Shown: positions 21,666 through 30,243 of the stretch, in pieces
How positions within the stretch are numbered: position 1 is the stretch's first letter
How the letters are laid out: every line of letters begins with the position of its first letter
Assembly (NCBI GenBank): GCA_035502095.1
Contig: DATJUX010000024.1
Location: 1 to 64,000, forward strand
Direction: 5' to 3'
Source: JAKANT01 sp035502095
Lineage (GTDB): Bacteria; Pseudomonadota; Gammaproteobacteria; Burkholderiales; Burkholderiaceae_F
Length of the DNA: 64,000 bases
Made by a program: the position numbers and the translations under genes
Notes under the pieces: generated by a model
Seen by the model: the letters and a program-made list of their open reading frames with translations, nothing else
Databases searched by the model: none
Told to the model about the DNA's origin: nothing

Positions 21666-21705
21666 AGCACATCAAGACAACCGCGGGACCGTGGAGGACT
21701 CGACC

Positions 21706-22968
21706 ATGCCGAAGAACACGATCGCCCAGAGCCACCTGACCCGGCGCGCGATGGCGCTGGTCCTCGCCGGAGGCCGCGGCAGCCGGCTGCAGCAGCTGAC
21801 CGACAAGCGTTCCAAGCCCGCGGTCTTTTTTGGCGGCAAGTTCCGCATCATCGACTTCACGCTGTCCAACTGCCTGAACTCGAACATCCGCCGCATCGCC
21901 GTCGTGACGCAGTACAAATCGCACAGCCTGCTGCGTCACCTGCAGCGCGGCTGGGCCTTCCTCAAGGCCGAGCTGAACGAGTTCATCGACCTCCTGCCGG
22001 CGCAGCAGCGCATCGACGAGGAATCGTGGTACCGCGGCACCTCCGACGCGGTGTACCAGAACCTCGACATCATCCGGGCCAATAACCCCGACTACATCGT
22101 CGTGCTGGCCGGCGATCACATCTACAAGATGGATTACGGGCGCATGCTCGAATTCCACGTCCAGACCGGCGCCATGTGCACCGTGGGCTGCATCGTCGTG
22201 CCGCGCAAGGACGCAAGCGCATTCGGCGTGATGGCCGTCGACGAGAAGGGCAGGATCGTCGACTTCCTCGAGAAGCCGAAGGATCCGCCCGCGATGCCCG
22301 GCCATGCCGACGTGTCGCTCGCGAGCATGGGGATTTACGCGTTCAACGCCGAGTATCTCTATGCCGAGCTCGAGCGCGACATCGCCGATCCCACCTCCAG
22401 CCACGACTTCGGCAAGAACATCATCCCGGCCGCCGTGCGCAACGGCGTCGCGTGGGCGCAGCCGTTCTCCGATGCCTGCGTGCGCACGGAGGACGACGAG
22501 GAGCCGTACTGGCGCGACGTCGGCACGATCGACGCCTACTGGGAGGCGAACATCGATCTCACCGCCACCAAGCCGCTGCTCAATCTCTACGACACTGCGT
22601 GGCCGATCTGGACCTGGCAGGAGCAGCTGCCGCCGGCCAAATTCGTGCACAACGAGCCGGATCGGCGCGGGATGGCGATCGAGTCGATGGTCTCCGGCGG
22701 CTGCATCATCTCCGGCTCGCTGTACCGGTCGCTGCTGTTTTCCAGCTGCCGCGTGCACTCCCACGCGCAGGTGAACTGGTCGGTGTTGTTGCCGTCGGTC
22801 GTGGTCGGCCGGCACGTGCGCCTGAACAAGGTCGTGGTCGATCGCGGCTGCGTCCTGCCGGATGGCCTCGTCGTCGGCGCAGACGCGGCGAGCGATGCGA
22901 AGCGCTTCAACCGCACCGAGGGCGGCGTCACGCTGATCACCCGCGAGATGCTCGCGCGGCTGGGCTAG
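21706..22968 (+). CDS. glgC: Glucose-1-phosphate adenylyltransferase
   Basis: Encodes 420 residues (E. coli 431). I chose the ATG at 21706 because GGAGG lies 8 nt upstream; an earlier in-frame codon overlaps pgm. Motifs: nucleotide-binding LVLAGGRGSRLQQLTDKRSK, substrate region GTSDAVYQNL, and VVLAGDHIYKMDY. The left-handed beta-helix C-terminal domain follows (MVSGGCIISGS). It makes ADP-glucose, the committed step of glycogen synthesis, and in this family is allosterically controlled by glycolytic intermediates. glgA follows after 3 bp. Confidence 0.97.
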   Translation: MPKNTIAQSHLTRRAMALVLAGGRGSRLQQLTDKRSKPAVFFGGKFRIIDFTLSNCLNSNIRRIAVVTQYKSHSLLRHLQRGWAFLKAELNEFIDLLPAQQRIDEESWYRGTSDAVYQNLDIIRANNPDYIVVLAGDHIYKMDYGRMLEFHVQTGAMCTVGCIVVPRKDASAFGVMAVDEKGRIVDFLEKPKDPPAMPGHADVSLASMGIYAFNAEYLYAELERDIADPTSSHDFGKNIIPAAVRNGVAWAQPFSDACVRTEDDEEPYWRDVGTIDAYWEANIDLTATKPLLNLYDTAWPIWTWQEQLPPAKFVHNEPDRRGMAIESMVSGGCIISGSLYRSLLFSSCRVHSHAQVNWSVLLPSVVVGRHVRLNKVVVDRGCVLPDGLVVGADAASDAKRFNRTEGGVTLITREMLARLG

Positions 22969-22971
22969 CCG

Positions 22972-24465
22972 ATGGCGACTTCCGCCGCCCGGCGCGTCCT
23001 GCACGTCGGCGCCGAGATCTACCCTCTGGTCAAGACCGGCGGTCTTGGCGACGTGCTGGGTGCGCTGCCGATCGCGCTCGCGGAAAACGGCGTCGACGTG
23101 CGGCTCCTGTTGCCGGGTTACCCGGCCGTGATGCAGGCGTTGCGCGAGGCGGCGCCGGTCGCGACGTTCGGACCGGCCTTCGGCGCGGCATCGCTTGTGG
23201 TCCGGCTCGGACGCCTGAGCGGCATCGGCGTGCCCGCCTACGTCGTCGATGCCCCGTCGCTCTACGACCGTCCCGGCAATCCCTATCTCGGCCGCGACGG
23301 CCGCGAATGGCCGGACAACCCGCTGCGCTTCGGCGCGCTCGGCTGGGTGGCGGCGCATCTCGGTCTCGGCGACATCGACCGCGGCTGGCGGCCCGAGATC
23401 GTGCATGGCCACGACTGGCACGCGGGGCTTGCCTGCGCCCACCTCGCGTTTCACCCGGCGCCAGGTTGCCGGAGCGTCTTCACCGTGCACAACCTCGCGT
23501 TCCACGGCATGTTCGACAAGAGCATGCTGCCCGCGCTGTTCCTGCCGCCCGCCGCGTTCGTGTTCGACGGCCTCGAATTCCACGGCCAGGGGTCGGCCAT
23601 CAAGTCCGGGCTGCAATACGCCGATCACATCACCACCGTCAGCCCGACCTACGCACGCGAGATCCAGACCCACGAGTTCGGATGCGGATTGGAGACGGTC
23701 ATCGCGCATCGCCGCTCGGCGCTGTCCGGCATCCTGAACGGTGTCGACTACACCGTGTGGGACACGGCGACCGATCCGCTGCTGGAGACTCACTTCGACG
23801 CGCACGGGTCGCCCGAGACCCTGCGCGCGGGCAAGGCGCGCGCGAAAGAGGCACTGCAGCGCCAGCTCGGCCTCGACATCACCCGGGGTCGCCTGCTGAT
23901 CGGCGTCGTGAGCCGCCTGACCGCGCAGAAGGGCATCGACCTGCTTCTCGAAGCACTGCCGCAGCTGCTGCCGCAACAGGTGCAACTGGCGCTGCTCGGC
24001 AGCGGCGACGCGAAGCTGGAAGCCGGGCTGTCCGAACTGGCGGCGCTCCATCCCGGATCGATCGCGGTCCGCCTCGGCTACGACGAATCGCTGGCCCATC
24101 GCATCATCGCCGGCGCCGACGTCATCGCCGTGCCTTCGCGCTTCGAGCCTTGCGGACTGACGCAGCTCTACGGCCTTCGCTACGGAACGCTGCCGCTGGT
24201 GCGCAGTGTCGGCGGGCTCGCGGACACCGTGGTCGACGCGAGCGAGGCCGCGATCGCGGCGGGCACGGCGACCGGCTTCAGCTTCGCCGACGCCAACACC
24301 CCCGAACTTCTCGCAGCGATCCGCCGTGCCGGCGAGCTCTATCGATCGCCCGCGGGCTGGCTGGCGGTGATGATGCGGGCCATGGCGCAGGACTTTTCCT
24401 GGGGCAAGGCCGCGACCGCCTACGCTGCGATCTACGACCAGCTGGTCGCGCGGCCGCCCCGCTGA
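22972..24465 (+). CDS. glgA: Glycogen synthase (ADP-glucose, GT5)
   Basis: Encodes 497 residues (E. coli 477). The ADP-glucose-binding KTGGLGDVLGALP lies near the N-terminus, followed by the HGHDWHAGL and VHNLAFHGMF motifs. The C-terminal GT-B domain has SRLTAQKGIDLL and PSRFEPCGLTQLYGLRYGT, which holds the conserved donor-site Glu. It extends alpha-1,4 chains of glycogen. It starts 3 bp after glgC and is the last gene of the rightward operon; selB converges on it only 20 bp away with no obvious terminator. Confidence 0.97.
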   Translation: MATSAARRVLHVGAEIYPLVKTGGLGDVLGALPIALAENGVDVRLLLPGYPAVMQALREAAPVATFGPAFGAASLVVRLGRLSGIGVPAYVVDAPSLYDRPGNPYLGRDGREWPDNPLRFGALGWVAAHLGLGDIDRGWRPEIVHGHDWHAGLACAHLAFHPAPGCRSVFTVHNLAFHGMFDKSMLPALFLPPAAFVFDGLEFHGQGSAIKSGLQYADHITTVSPTYAREIQTHEFGCGLETVIAHRRSALSGILNGVDYTVWDTATDPLLETHFDAHGSPETLRAGKARAKEALQRQLGLDITRGRLLIGVVSRLTAQKGIDLLLEALPQLLPQQVQLALLGSGDAKLEAGLSELAALHPGSIAVRLGYDESLAHRIIAGADVIAVPSRFEPCGLTQLYGLRYGTLPLVRSVGGLADTVVDASEAAIAAGTATGFSFADANTPELLAAIRRAGELYRSPAGWLAVMMRAMAQDFSWGKAATAYAAIYDQLVARPPR

Positions 24466-24485
24466 GGCGCAAGCGCGAGAGATCC

Positions 24486-26399
24486 TCAGGCGCGCGGCAG
24501 GTCGGCGCCTGACCCGGTGCGCCACGGGTTGGCCCGCCGCACCAGGTGATCGTCGCGCACGCGGCGCGTATAGCCGACGCGGTCGAAGAACTCGAGAATC
24601 TGGATCGCGACCTTGCGGCCGGTGCCGATGCGATCGCGGAACTCGGCGGCGCGCGCGGCACCATGGTGTCGGCCGAGCTCGGCCGCGATGTCGGCCATCG
24701 CGCGCACGGCCGCCGTGTCGAAAAAGTGGTCGGGTGCCACCAGCGCGATCTCGCCGATGCGCGCCACGCGCCGCAACAGCGTGCGCACCTCGGCTTCGGC
24801 AATCTTCAGCTCGCGCGCGATGTCGCGCACACGCGGCGGCTCGAAGGGCGTTTCGAGCAGCAGCGGCTTGATGCGCTCCCACATCACGCGCTCGTTCCTG
24901 CCGAGCTCCGCCTTGTGCGCGGGATCGCCGAGGAACGCACCGCGCCGCACGAGCCGACCTTCGGCAAGCAGCTCGTCGACCAGTTCGCCGAAGGTTTCGG
25001 CGTCGAGCGCCGGTGCCACCATCCGGCGCAGCCGGTTCTGCTCGACGCCGGGCATTTCGGGTTCACGCTCGTGCGTGGCGGCCACGGCTGCGCCGAGCTT
25101 CTCGCGCAGGCCCGCCCACGCGCTCGCGGCGAACCCGGTACCCGCGGCGATGCGCGCCCCGGCGGCGTGCATCATCTCGCGCGTCGCCGTCTCGTCGAGG
25201 TTCCAGCCGCTGCGCACGCGCGCGAGCGCGACCGACTCCCGGTCAAGCCAGAGCGCGAGCGCAGCGGCGGCGGGACGGTCGCGGATCGCTTGCAGCACCT
25301 GCAACCGCGCCGCTGCGCGCCGCCCGCGCGCCGGCGGCGCGATGTCGAGCACGACCCCGCCCCCCAAGGTGGCGCGCGCCTGGGGGTCGCGCAGCACGAA
25401 GCGATCGCCGCGGCACAACGCGAGCGGACGCGCGGTGCGCACGGCAACCAGGCGCGTTTCTCCGGGTCCGAGTCGTGCGCCGTCGAGCGCGCTCACCCGG
25501 GCCAGCACGTCGGCGGTGCCATGATGCAGGTGCAGGCCCGCCAGTTCCGGCAGGGCGCGCAGTTCGCGCGCGGATAGCCGCACCGACGCGTCGAACCGAT
25601 CGCCGACGTTGGCGAGGGCGCCCGCCTGCACCCACTGGCCGCGCTCGACCTCGCTCTTCTCGACCCCCGCGAGATTGAGCGCGATGCGCTGGCCCGCCAT
25701 CCCTTCCGTCGCAGGACGGTCCTGCGCATGAATCGAGCGCACCCGCGCGCGCAGGCCGCCCGGGACGAGCGCAAGTTCGTCACCGACGTGCACACGTCCT
25801 GCGTGAGCGGTGCCGGTCACGATCGTGCCGACGCCGGCAAGCGTGAAGACGCGGTCGATCGCAAGGCGAAACCCACCGCCGGCCTCGCGCTGGCCCGGCG
25901 CGGCGGCCTGGGCCAGCAGATGCGCTTGCAGCGCCGGTACGCCTTCGCCCGTGTGCGCCGAAAGCGGGAACACCGGCCAGGCATGTGCGACCGTGTCGCG
26001 CACACGCGATGCGACCTGTGCGCGGACCTGCACGATGCGCGCAGCGTCGACGGCATCGATCTTGTTGAGGACGATCGCGCCGGCGCGCACGGCGAGCAGT
26101 TCCAGGATGTCGAGATGCTCGTCGGTCTGCGGCATGACGCCGTCGTCGGCCGCGATCACGAGCAGCGCGCAGTCGATGCCGGTCGCGCCCGCCACCATCG
26201 TATGCACGAATTTTTCGTGGCCTGGTACGTCGACGAAGCCCAGCACGCCGCCGTCGGCGAGCGCAACGTAGGCGTAGCCGAGCTCGATCGAGATGCCGCG
26301 CTTGATCTCTTCCGGCAGGCGATCGGTGTCGCGCCCCGTCAGTCGTTTGACCAGGCTCGTCTTGCCGTGGTCGATGTGCCCCGCCGTGCCGACGATCAT
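24486..26399 (-). CDS. selB: Selenocysteine-specific elongation factor SelB
   Basis: Encodes 637 residues (E. coli 614). The ATG at 26399 opens MIVGTAGHIDHGKTSLVKRL, the G1 motif; DVPGHEKF (G3) and LNKIDAVD (G4) follow, then EF-Tu-like domains 2 and 3. The C-terminal third carries the winged-helix repeats that bind the SECIS hairpin in mRNA. It delivers selenocysteinyl-tRNA to the ribosome at recoded UGA codons. It follows the RCC1 lipoprotein gene by 28 bp on the same strand. All GTPase motifs look intact. No selC tRNA gene was found beside it. Confidence 0.96.
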   Translation of the reverse strand: MIVGTAGHIDHGKTSLVKRLTGRDTDRLPEEIKRGISIELGYAYVALADGGVLGFVDVPGHEKFVHTMVAGATGIDCALLVIAADDGVMPQTDEHLDILELLAVRAGAIVLNKIDAVDAARIVQVRAQVASRVRDTVAHAWPVFPLSAHTGEGVPALQAHLLAQAAAPGQREAGGGFRLAIDRVFTLAGVGTIVTGTAHAGRVHVGDELALVPGGLRARVRSIHAQDRPATEGMAGQRIALNLAGVEKSEVERGQWVQAGALANVGDRFDASVRLSARELRALPELAGLHLHHGTADVLARVSALDGARLGPGETRLVAVRTARPLALCRGDRFVLRDPQARATLGGGVVLDIAPPARGRRAAARLQVLQAIRDRPAAAALALWLDRESVALARVRSGWNLDETATREMMHAAGARIAAGTGFAASAWAGLREKLGAAVAATHEREPEMPGVEQNRLRRMVAPALDAETFGELVDELLAEGRLVRRGAFLGDPAHKAELGRNERVMWERIKPLLLETPFEPPRVRDIARELKIAEAEVRTLLRRVARIGEIALVAPDHFFDTAAVRAMADIAAELGRHHGAARAAEFRDRIGTGRKVAIQILEFFDRVGYTRRVRDDHLVRRANPWRTGSGADLPRA

Positions 26400-26427
26400 G
26401 GATCGCGCGTTGCGCCGCTCGGCGCGC

Positions 26428-27606
26428 CTACGGCAGGCGCCCGCTCTGGCCGTACGTGTTGGCGCCCCAGCAGTACATCGCACCCGCTGCGATGACACCG
26501 CAGGTGTGCGCGCCGCCGGCGGTGATCTGCGTCAACGGCGGCAGCGCGGAAATGAGCTCCGGCAGCTGGCTCGAGTTCGTGGTGCCGTCACCGAACTGCG
26601 AGTACGAGTTGTCGCCCCAGCAGTAGGTCTTGCCGCTTGCGTCGATGCCGCACGTGTGCCACCCGCCTGCGGCGAGGCGCACGAACTGCTGGGCGCCCGC
26701 GACGGGTGCCGGCGTTGCCTGCTCCAGCGAGCTGGTGGTCGTGCGGCCGATCTGTCCGGATGCGCCCCAGCAGTAGGCAACGCCGGTGCCGTCGAGTGCG
26801 CAGGTGTGGGCAAGGCCGGTGACGATCTGCGTGTAGGCATGCCCGCCGAGCACGACGGTCGGCAGGGTGCGATCGACCTGCGTGCTGTCGCCCACCTGGC
26901 CGAGTCCGTTCGCGCCCCAGCAGTACGCCGCGCCCGTCGTGTCGAGCGCACATGCGTGCAGTTCGCCCACCGAGACCGCGCGGAACGCCTGCGCGGGCGC
27001 GACCTGGTACGGCGTCACCGCGATCTGGCTGACCCCTCCCGTCCCGGGCTGGCCGAAGTATCCGGTTCCCCAGCAATAGAGCGTCGTGCCGCTGATGCCG
27101 CACGCAAGATCGCCTCCCGTCGACGCGGACAGTTGCGTGAAAACGAGTCCGCCGCTGACCGAGGTCGGCACGTCGCTGGCCGTCTGCTGGCCATCGCCGA
27201 GCTGGCCGCGGTAACCCGTTCCCCAGCAATGGGCTGCGCCGGCGTTGTCGATCCCGCACGTGTAGAGGTACCCGCCCGCGACGCTCGACCAGAGGATCCC
27301 GCCGCTGACCACGACCGGACCGTCGCTGCACACCGAATATCCCTGGACACACGAGACCGCGGCACCGCCGTTGCCAAGCTGGCCTTTCTGGTTGCCGCCC
27401 CAACAGTTCGTGGTCCCATCGGCGAGAACGGCGCATGTATGCGCCCATCCAGCGCTCGTCGCGGTCACCGGCTGCTGCAGCTGCACCTGCAGCGGCGTGG
27501 GTTGCAGTTTCACCTCGATCGTCACGTTGTTGTCGTCGTAAGAGTTGCAACCGGCGAGCAGCGCCGCAGCTGCGATGGCAACGAGCCACTGCAAGACCTG
27601 CCTCAT
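26428..27606 (-). CDS. RCC1-repeat lipoprotein inside the sel operon
   Basis: Encodes 392 residues. The ATG at 27606 overlaps the selA stop by 4 bp (ATGA), so translation is coupled. Residues 1-20 are a lipoprotein signal (MRQVLQW..., LLAGC). About seven RCC1-type repeats follow, each with a pattern like HTCAVLADGTTNCWGGNQ..GQLG, giving a predicted seven-bladed propeller. Nearly every blade carries a Cys pair about 10 residues apart (HTC...CWG), probably disulfide-forming in the periplasm or outside. Such Cys-paired RCC1 proteins are common as secreted proteins of unknown role. It separates selA from selB, which are normally adjacent. I can assign no function. Confidence 0.85.
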   Translation of the reverse strand: MRQVLQWLVAIAAAALLAGCNSYDDNNVTIEVKLQPTPLQVQLQQPVTATSAGWAHTCAVLADGTTNCWGGNQKGQLGNGGAAVSCVQGYSVCSDGPVVVSGGILWSSVAGGYLYTCGIDNAGAAHCWGTGYRGQLGDGQQTASDVPTSVSGGLVFTQLSASTGGDLACGISGTTLYCWGTGYFGQPGTGGVSQIAVTPYQVAPAQAFRAVSVGELHACALDTTGAAYCWGANGLGQVGDSTQVDRTLPTVVLGGHAYTQIVTGLAHTCALDGTGVAYCWGASGQIGRTTTSSLEQATPAPVAGAQQFVRLAAGGWHTCGIDASGKTYCWGDNSYSQFGDGTTNSSQLPELISALPPLTQITAGGAHTCGVIAAGAMYCWGANTYGQSGRLP

Positions 27607-29069
27607 GATCCTTCCTCCGGCTCGTGGCCGAGCAGCTGCGCCTGCAAGGTCATTTCGTCGCGCAGGCAGCGCAGGTCCAACCACAGGGCATTGTCCTGCA
27701 CGCGACCGATCACCGGCAGCGCCAGCGCGCGCAAGCGTTGACCGAGCGCATTGAGCTTGCGTCCCGCGCCTCTCGCGGCGTGCGGCGCAAGCACGATGGC
27801 GCAGCTCGGCAGGCGCTCGACCGGTTGCGCACCGGAGCCGATCTGGCTCGCACAGTCTTCGACCCGCGCGGTGAAGTCAGCACCCGCGAATTGCGCGAAC
27901 GCAGGCAGCAAGCGCTCGCAGGCGGCACGGATATCGCCGGCACCGCGCACGAGCAGCGCAAGCGTCGGCAATCTCTCGGGCAGGCGAAACGCCGATGCGT
28001 AGATGCGCAGCGTCGCTTCGAGCGCGGCCAGTGTCAGCTTCGAGACTCGCAACGCCCGCTTCAGCGGGTCCTTCCTGATCCTGGCAATCAGGTCGCGCCG
28101 GCCCACGATCATGCCCGCCTGCGGCCCGCCGAGCAGCTTGTCGCCGGAGAACATCACGACATCGGCCCCCGCGGCGAGCACCTCGCGCGGCAGCGGCTCC
28201 TTCGGCAGTCCATATTCGCCGAGGTCGACCAGCGCGCCGGATCCCAGGTCGACGGCGAACGGAACCTGCCGTGCGTGTGCGATGCCCGCGAGCTCGTGTT
28301 CGTCCACCGCGGCGGTGAAGCCGGTCACCGCGTAGTTCGAGGTGTGCGCCTTGAGGACCAGCGCCGTGCGCGGTCCGATGGCATCGGCGAAGTCGCGCGG
28401 ATGCGTGCGGTTCGTCGTGCCGACCTCGACCAGCTTGCAGCCCGCCGCACGCATGATGTCGGGCATGCGGAAGGCGCCGCCGATCTCGATCAGTTCGCCG
28501 CGCGAGATCAGCACCTCGCGCCTTGCCCCCAGCGCCTTCAGTGTCAGCAATACGGCCGCCGCGCAGTTGTTGACGACCGTCGCCGCCTCGGCGCCCGTGA
28601 GTTCGCGCAGCAGATCCTCGACGACGACGTCGCGATCGCCGCGGCCGCCGCTCGCGAGGTCGTATTCGAGCGCGACGCACCCGCGCATGGCCGCGGCCAC
28701 GGCCTCGATCGCCTCTTCGGCCAGCAACGCACGGCCGAGGTTGGTGTGGATCACGGTGCCGGTCAGATTGAACACGGCGGGCAGCCGCGAGGCCGCGAGC
28801 CCGTGCGCGCGCTCTTCGATCGCCCGCAGGAGGTCCCGACCCGCGGGCGCCGCGGAATCCGCGGCGGGACCCTGGGTGCGCACCCGTTCCCTCAGCAGCG
28901 CGACTTCTTCCTGCGCCGCGCGCTTGACCAGTTGCGGGCCGAGCCGTTCCACCAGCGGTGCCAGCGCGGGTTCGCCGAGCAGGCGATCGATCGAAGGAAG
29001 ATGCGCGAACGCGGCGGGCTCCCGCTTCGCGCTTGCCTCGCCCGAACCGGGCAGAGTCAAGTTCCGCAT
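27603..29069 (-). CDS. selA: L-seryl-tRNA(Sec) selenium transferase SelA
   Basis: Encodes 488 residues (E. coli 463). I chose the ATG at 29069, 4 bp after fdhE. Family marks: N-terminal LPSIDRLLGEPALAPL, NLTGTVIHTNLGRALL, NNCAAAVLLTL and the pyridoxal-phosphate site MFSGDKLLGGPQAGM with Lys311. It converts seryl-tRNA(Sec) to selenocysteinyl-tRNA using selenophosphate. No frameshift or missing motif is seen, in contrast to the formate dehydrogenase genes upstream. The stop overlaps the start of the RCC1 lipoprotein gene. Confidence 0.96.
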   Translation of the reverse strand: MRNLTLPGSGEASAKREPAAFAHLPSIDRLLGEPALAPLVERLGPQLVKRAAQEEVALLRERVRTQGPAADSAAPAGRDLLRAIEERAHGLAASRLPAVFNLTGTVIHTNLGRALLAEEAIEAVAAAMRGCVALEYDLASGGRGDRDVVVEDLLRELTGAEAATVVNNCAAAVLLTLKALGARREVLISRGELIEIGGAFRMPDIMRAAGCKLVEVGTTNRTHPRDFADAIGPRTALVLKAHTSNYAVTGFTAAVDEHELAGIAHARQVPFAVDLGSGALVDLGEYGLPKEPLPREVLAAGADVVMFSGDKLLGGPQAGMIVGRRDLIARIRKDPLKRALRVSKLTLAALEATLRIYASAFRLPERLPTLALLVRGAGDIRAACERLLPAFAQFAGADFTARVEDCASQIGSGAQPVERLPSCAIVLAPHAARGAGRKLNALGQRLRALALPVIGRVQDNALWLDLRCLRDEMTLQAQLLGHEPEEGS

Positions 29070-29073
29070 CGCG

Positions 29074-29658
29074 TTAGCCGCTGCTGCCGGGATGCAGCAG
29101 GAAATTGGGACCCGAGCGGCGATAGCCCTGGTCGTCGACCAGGAAGTCGAGCGAGAGCATGGCGAGATCGTCCCCCATCGCATCGAGCAGCGGGTCGTTT
29201 TCCTGGTAGAGGATCTTCAGGCAGGTGCGGCACTCGTCGCAGGCCTCGGCACGCACCGGCGCATCGGCGCCCGGCCGGCCGTCCTGCGCGATGCTCAGGT
29301 AGGCCACGCCCTTGTCTTCTTCGCACGCACTGCACTTCACGCGCACCATGTTCCACTCGCTGCTGCACGGCGCGTAGACGAGATACCGCAGGTTGGCCTG
29401 CGCGCCGCCCAGGCGGACGACGCTCGCGACCGGGCGCGGGGCGGTTCGCGCCGGAAGCGCCGCGGCCTGGGCGCAACACACGCGTCCGATCAGCGCGAGA
29501 TACGCACTCAGCGGGTGGTCCTTCGATAGCTGCTCGAGTCGGGCGGCACGTTCGGCGAACACCTGCGCGCCGGCAGGCAGCACGACTTTCGGCGCATGGC
29601 CTGCGCGTTCGGTCGAACCGTCCGTGATGATCTGGGTAGGCAACGCACCGCTCTCCAT
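29074..29658 (-). CDS. fdhE: Shortened FdhE-like protein, probably decaying
   Basis: Encodes 194 residues from the ATG at 29658; FdhE of E. coli has 309. The N-terminal part (AERAARLEQLSKDHPLSAYL) and the C-terminal third (MVRVKCSAC, AEACDECRTCLKILYQENDP, YRRSGPNFLLHPG) are plainly FdhE. About 100 central residues are absent: PARTAPRPVASVV joins directly where the family has a long helical region and the CPxCG motif. The second CxxC is also damaged, reading YAPC where the family has CxxC. The third motif is intact. FdhE is a rubredoxin-like iron protein needed for formate dehydrogenase-N/O maturation. The frame is open, but loss of metal ligands suggests a non-functional product. Confidence 0.75.
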   Translation of the reverse strand: MESGALPTQIITDGSTERAGHAPKVVLPAGAQVFAERAARLEQLSKDHPLSAYLALIGRVCCAQAAALPARTAPRPVASVVRLGGAQANLRYLVYAPCSSEWNMVRVKCSACEEDKGVAYLSIAQDGRPGADAPVRAEACDECRTCLKILYQENDPLLDAMGDDLAMLSLDFLVDDQGYRRSGPNFLLHPGSSG

Positions 29659-29781
29659 GCAGCGCCCACTGGCGGGCGTACGGCATTCTGCCAAACCGCA
29701 TCGAGGCCGCGCTCGGGAAAACGACGGCGCGCTCCTGCGGGAGGCGGCCGCCGCGATTGCGGGATCGGGAGTGGCCGGCGG

Positions 29782-29933
29782 TTACTTTGCAACCCCCGTC
29801 ATCTTCCGATACCAGAGCGGGTGATGGTGCCTGGCCCAGCCGTGGTTCACCGTCGCGCGCGTATCGCGCGCACGGTTCCCTTGACCCAGATCGCCGCATA
29901 CGCGTGCGCAAGCACGGCGAGGATGAGGAAGAG
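29782..29933 (-). pseudogene. Remnant of formate dehydrogenase cytochrome b subunit (FdoI/FdnI)
   Basis: Only the last 50 or so codons survive. The frame reads LAHAYAAIWVKGTVRA, the family's conserved terminal helix. It then needs a +1 correction (ATACGCG in place of an ATG-ACG type sequence) to continue RATVNHGWARHHHPLWYRKM and end at a TAA (29782-29784). The roughly 150 upstream residues with the haem-ligating helices are missing. The match is to remembered family sequence and is strong in this short stretch. Confidence 0.8.
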
Positions 29934-30035
29934 GCGTGCTGCAGCACGTACATCACGTGCGTTCCTTTTACACCCTGCGGGTCGTACACGCCGGCGTCGG
30001 CGAACCCGCGTTCCTTGAGATCGGCCACGCGCCTG
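29933..30035 (-). pseudogene. Remnant of formate dehydrogenase iron-sulfur subunit (FdoH/FdnH)
   Basis: About 33 codons read ADLKERGFADAGVYDPQGV followed by KGTHVMYVLQHA, matching the well-conserved segment of FdoH just before its C-terminal membrane helix. All four ferredoxin-like cysteine clusters, encoded upstream in a normal gene, are gone. It joins the FdoI piece directly at about 29933, as a deletion scar would. Confidence 0.82.
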
Positions 30036-30045
30036 GCGCCGCGCT

Positions 30046-30243
30046 CTGCGCGGTGGCGGCATCACCCCAGTAGCTCTTCTGCACGCTGGTGTGCCACTTG
30101 GCGACGTTGACGCCGTAGTTCATCTGGTTCGGCCGCAGTGGCCTGGGGGTGCGCGCGGCGAGGTACTTCTCGCGCGTGTCGTCGGCATCGATGGGCGCCG
30201 AGACATATGCCGAAAGCACCTCGGAGTAGGCGCACATGTCGCT
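30046..30243 (-). pseudogene. Remnant of formate dehydrogenase catalytic subunit (FdnG/FdoG)
   Basis: About 66 codons survive of a roughly 1000-residue protein: YLAARTPRPLRPNQMNYGV and SVQKSYWGDAAT, which align with the middle of the large subunit (E. coli has NTPKATLADQVNYW and MKSFYGDAAQ). The molybdopterin domains and the selenocysteine codon region are absent. It lies in the correct order before the H and I pieces but in a different frame from the H piece. Confidence 0.8.

Noticed and set aside
21658..24882. A 1074-residue minus-strand frame opposite glgC and glgA
   Set aside because: Low-complexity antisense composition and full overlap with two certain genes.
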